64,000 nt of DNA from Pelolinea sp. Its GTDB lineage: Bacteria; Chloroflexota; Anaerolineae; Anaerolineales; Anaerolineaceae. Location: contig JAAZOD010000029.1 in assembly GCA_012797975.1 (NCBI GenBank), positions 28,568-92,567 of the forward strand, in the 5' to 3' direction. A program made the position numbers and the translations under genes. The notes beneath the pieces were generated by a model. It was not told where the DNA came from, did no database searches, and saw only the letters and a list, made by a program, of their open reading frames with translations. Below, piece by piece: positions 62,461-64,000 of the stretch. The stretch's first letter is position 1, and every line of letters starts with the position of its first letter.

Positions 62461-63180
62461 CTACGCTTTTTCCACCTGCAAGAAATCCAATTCCACAGGT
62501 GTTTCTCGACCGAAGAAGTTTACCATTACTACCACTTTTGCGCGATCCACATCGATCTCGGAAACATGGCCTTGAAAGTCATTGAAAGGCCCATCGATGA
62601 TGCGTACACGCTCTCCTTCGCGGAAAGTGAATTTTACATGGGGGGCTTCCGCTTCCATGCGTTTGAGGATGTGTTGTACTTCCTCCGGGCGCAGGGGGGT
62701 TGGGTCATTCCCCATGCCTACAAAGCCGGTCACGCCGGGTGTATTGCGCACGACGAACCAGGTCTCTTCGGTCAGGATCATATTAACCAATACATAACCC
62801 GGAAAAACATGCCGCTCGATGGAGCGCCGTTTTCCCTCACGAACCTCGATCTCTTCCTGGGTCGGAATGACCACATCAAAGATACGGTCGCGCATTCCCA
62901 TCGATTCGATGCGTTGCTCGAGGTTATAGCGAACTTTTTTCTCGTAACCCGAATAACAATGGATTACATACCAGGCGCGTCCATCTTCGTGCTCCTGCGT
63001 GTCGATCTTGTCAGCAGACTGGTTCTCGACTGCGTCTTCCTCTGAAGAAGAGTGTTCAAGGAAATCCATCTTTTCATCTTCAGATGCAGTGGATCGCTCC
63101 GAATAGGTCGATTCGTCTTCCGACAATGGTCCTTCGGATTCCATATTTTCTTGTTCGTTGAACTCTTCTTCGTTTGCCAT
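62461..63180 (-). CDS. nusG: Transcription termination/antitermination protein NusG
   Basis: Binds RNA polymerase and links it to Rho or the ribosome. The conserved part (NGN domain from residue 69, AWYVIHCYSGYEKKVRYNL, and the KOW domain with GERVRIIDGPFNDFQGHV) is normal. It is preceded by an unusual 65-residue acidic tail rich in Glu, Ser and Asp (SEDEKMDFLEHSSSEEDAVE). ATG 63180 has AGAGGTAAAG upstream. The gene is between secE and rplK as usual. Confidence 0.94.
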   Translation of the reverse strand: MANEEEFNEQENMESEGPLSEDESTYSERSTASEDEKMDFLEHSSSEEDAVENQSADKIDTQEHEDGRAWYVIHCYSGYEKKVRYNLEQRIESMGMRDRIFDVVIPTQEEIEVREGKRRSIERHVFPGYVLVNMILTEETWFVVRNTPGVTGFVGMGNDPTPLRPEEVQHILKRMEAEAPHVKFTFREGERVRIIDGPFNDFQGHVSEIDVDRAKVVVMVNFFGRETPVELDFLQVEKA

Positions 63181-63224
63181 TCTTTACCTCTCTTCGATCC
63201 GATCGCCGGATTTTCCTTAATAAG

Positions 63225-63443
63225 TTAGGAAAGGATCCAGGCGATGATTTCGGTAAAAGCGGAATCCAATAATGCCAGAAAGGCCCCAATCACAACCATC
63301 ACCAAAAGGACGATCTTGGTTGTTTGCCAGGCTTCTTTCTTGGTTGGCCAGGTTACTTTGCGCAGTTCGCCAGTGGTTTCATGCCACCAGCGGCTGATGC
63401 CGCTTTCTTTTTTTGTCTTTACTTTTTCAATTTTATTAGACAT
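63225..63443 (-). CDS. secE: Preprotein translocase subunit SecE
   Basis: A 72-residue single-helix subunit of the SecYEG channel. The amphipathic part GELRKVTWPTKKEAWQTTK is the family signature, followed by the membrane helix IVLLVMVVIGAFLALLDSAF. The start ATG 63443 follows AAGGAG. It lies between nusG and the tRNA gene. Confidence 0.95.
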   Translation of the reverse strand: MSNKIEKVKTKKESGISRWWHETTGELRKVTWPTKKEAWQTTKIVLLVMVVIGAFLALLDSAFTEIIAWILS

Positions 63444-63510
63444 ACCGCAACTCCTTGTTTCTATGTCTAAAACGACGCCGAATTTTTTTTGGCGTCGCTT
63501 TTTGTAAGGC

Positions 63511-63583
63511 AGGCCAGGCAGGAATCGAACCCACAACCTCCTGTTTTGGAGACAGGCGCTCTGCCTAATTGAGCTACTGGCCT
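63511..63583 (-). tRNA. tRNA-Trp (anticodon CCA)
   Basis: Minus-strand 73-base cloverleaf. The 7-bp acceptor pairs AGGCCAG with CTGGCCT, the anticodon stem CCTGT/ACAGG encloses the loop CTCCAAA with anticodon CCA, and the T arm has GGTTCGATTCC. The CCA end is not encoded. The position between rpmG and secE is the common bacterial one. Confidence 0.95.
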
Positions 63584-63640
63584 GTAAAAAGTGCGGGTGC
63601 GTGAAATTGCCGTATCGCACCCGCAATGTAAACTGCGCTA

Positions 63641-63808
63641 TTACTTCGTTTCGCGATGTAATGTATGTTTCTTGCAGCGTTTACAATACTTTTCGATCTC
63701 CATGCGACCTGGATCGTTCCGCCGATTCTTCTCGGTGGTATAGTTTCTTTCTTTGCATTCCGTACATTCCAATGTGATTATTGGACGGACATCTTTCTTT
63801 TTAGCCAT
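63641..63808 (-). CDS. rpmG: 50S ribosomal protein L33
   Basis: A 55-residue protein. It reads [20 protein letters not shown] near the start and ends KHTLHRETK. The four Cys in CTEC and CKRC form the zinc ribbon of the C+ type. It is located between tuf and the tRNA-Trp gene, as expected. Confidence 0.96.
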   Translation of the reverse strand: MAKKKDVRPIITLECTECKERNYTTEKNRRNDPGRMEIEKYCKRCKKHTLHRETK

Positions 63809-63834
63809 TCTTTATATTCCCAGATTTACCTGAT

Positions 63835-64000
63835 TTACTCCAAGATATCAGTGATGACGCCAGCGCCGACGGTGAGGCCGCCTTCGCGGATGGCGAAGTC
63901 AGAACCCTGCTCAAGAGCCACGGGGATGATCAGTTCCACTTCCATGTTGGTTCGGTCGCCGGGCATGACCATTTCGACATTGGCCGGGAGGGTGATGTTG
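63835..64000 (-). CDS. tuf: Elongation factor Tu, C-terminal end (partial)
   Basis: The last 55 codons of EF-Tu; the gene runs beyond the right edge of the window. The translated minus strand reads [20 protein letters not shown] and then the family ending [20 protein letters not shown], followed by TAA. It is the start of the tuf-rpmG-trnW-secE-nusG block. Confidence 0.96.
   Translation of the reverse strand, partial: NITLPANVEMVMPGDRTNMEVELIIPVALEQGSDFAIREGGLTVGAGVITDILE

Noticed and set aside
1..64000. CRISPR arrays, rRNA genes and prophage genes
   Set aside because: No regular spaced repeats, 16S/23S/5S sequence, or phage structural gene was seen.

Overview
The window looks like chromosomal DNA from a member of the Chloroflexi, most likely Anaerolineae. 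This is inferred from gene content and not from a search. The signs are a very long SecA without the C-terminal SecB/zinc tail, a bacterial V-type ATPase operon, a four-gene 2-oxoacid:ferredoxin oxidoreductase, many small lipoproteins, and the usual tuf-rpmG-tRNA-Trp-secE-nusG-rplKAJL block. The ferredoxin-dependent enzymes and the fermentation/amino-acid oxidation genes suggest an anaerobe. Most genes use clear Shine-Dalgarno (SD) sequences, but several appear to be leaderless.

Layout. 1-4300: end of a membrane-anchored protein, cysE-cysK (minus) and an envelope-stress-like group (LiaF-like, PspC, SIMPL lipoprotein) on the plus strand. 4290-11300 (mostly minus): cdsA-uppS-frr, a small protein behind an SOS-box-like promoter, a ParB-like protein, a metallophosphoesterase, acpS and a pair of M16 peptidases. 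11400-20200: ferredoxin-NADP reductase, rpsA, secA, lpdA. 20300-28800 (plus): nine-gene V-type ATPase operon. 28775-32463 (minus): folP-folK-hom, murI, rplS. 32788-41237: lipoprotein, uvrC, a deoxynucleoside-monophosphate hydrolase-like protein, dnaJ-htrA, murJ and a SagB-type oxidoreductase. 41340-51400: dnaE (plus), then lysS, greA, the 2-oxoacid:ferredoxin oxidoreductase and a thiolase (minus). 51550-59233 (plus): a visibly more AT-rich carbohydrate locus (LacI regulator, ABC binding protein and two permeases, an iron-sulfur protein, a family 2 glycoside hydrolase) that reads as an acquired island. 59253-64000 (minus): methyltransferase and the ribosomal/transcription block ending inside tuf.

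Regulation that can be read directly: two L1-binding-site mimics in the rplK-rplA region whose stems covary, an L10 leader with an attenuator hairpin before rplJ, two ECF-sigma-like promoters in front of the envelope genes, a GAAC-N4-GTTC box between perfect -35 and -10 elements, a 38-bp perfect palindrome over the lacI promoter, a nested stem-loop upstream of cysK, and -10 boxes placed seven bases before the ATG of dnaJ, murJ and murI. No IS element, CRISPR array, rRNA or complete prophage gene was seen.
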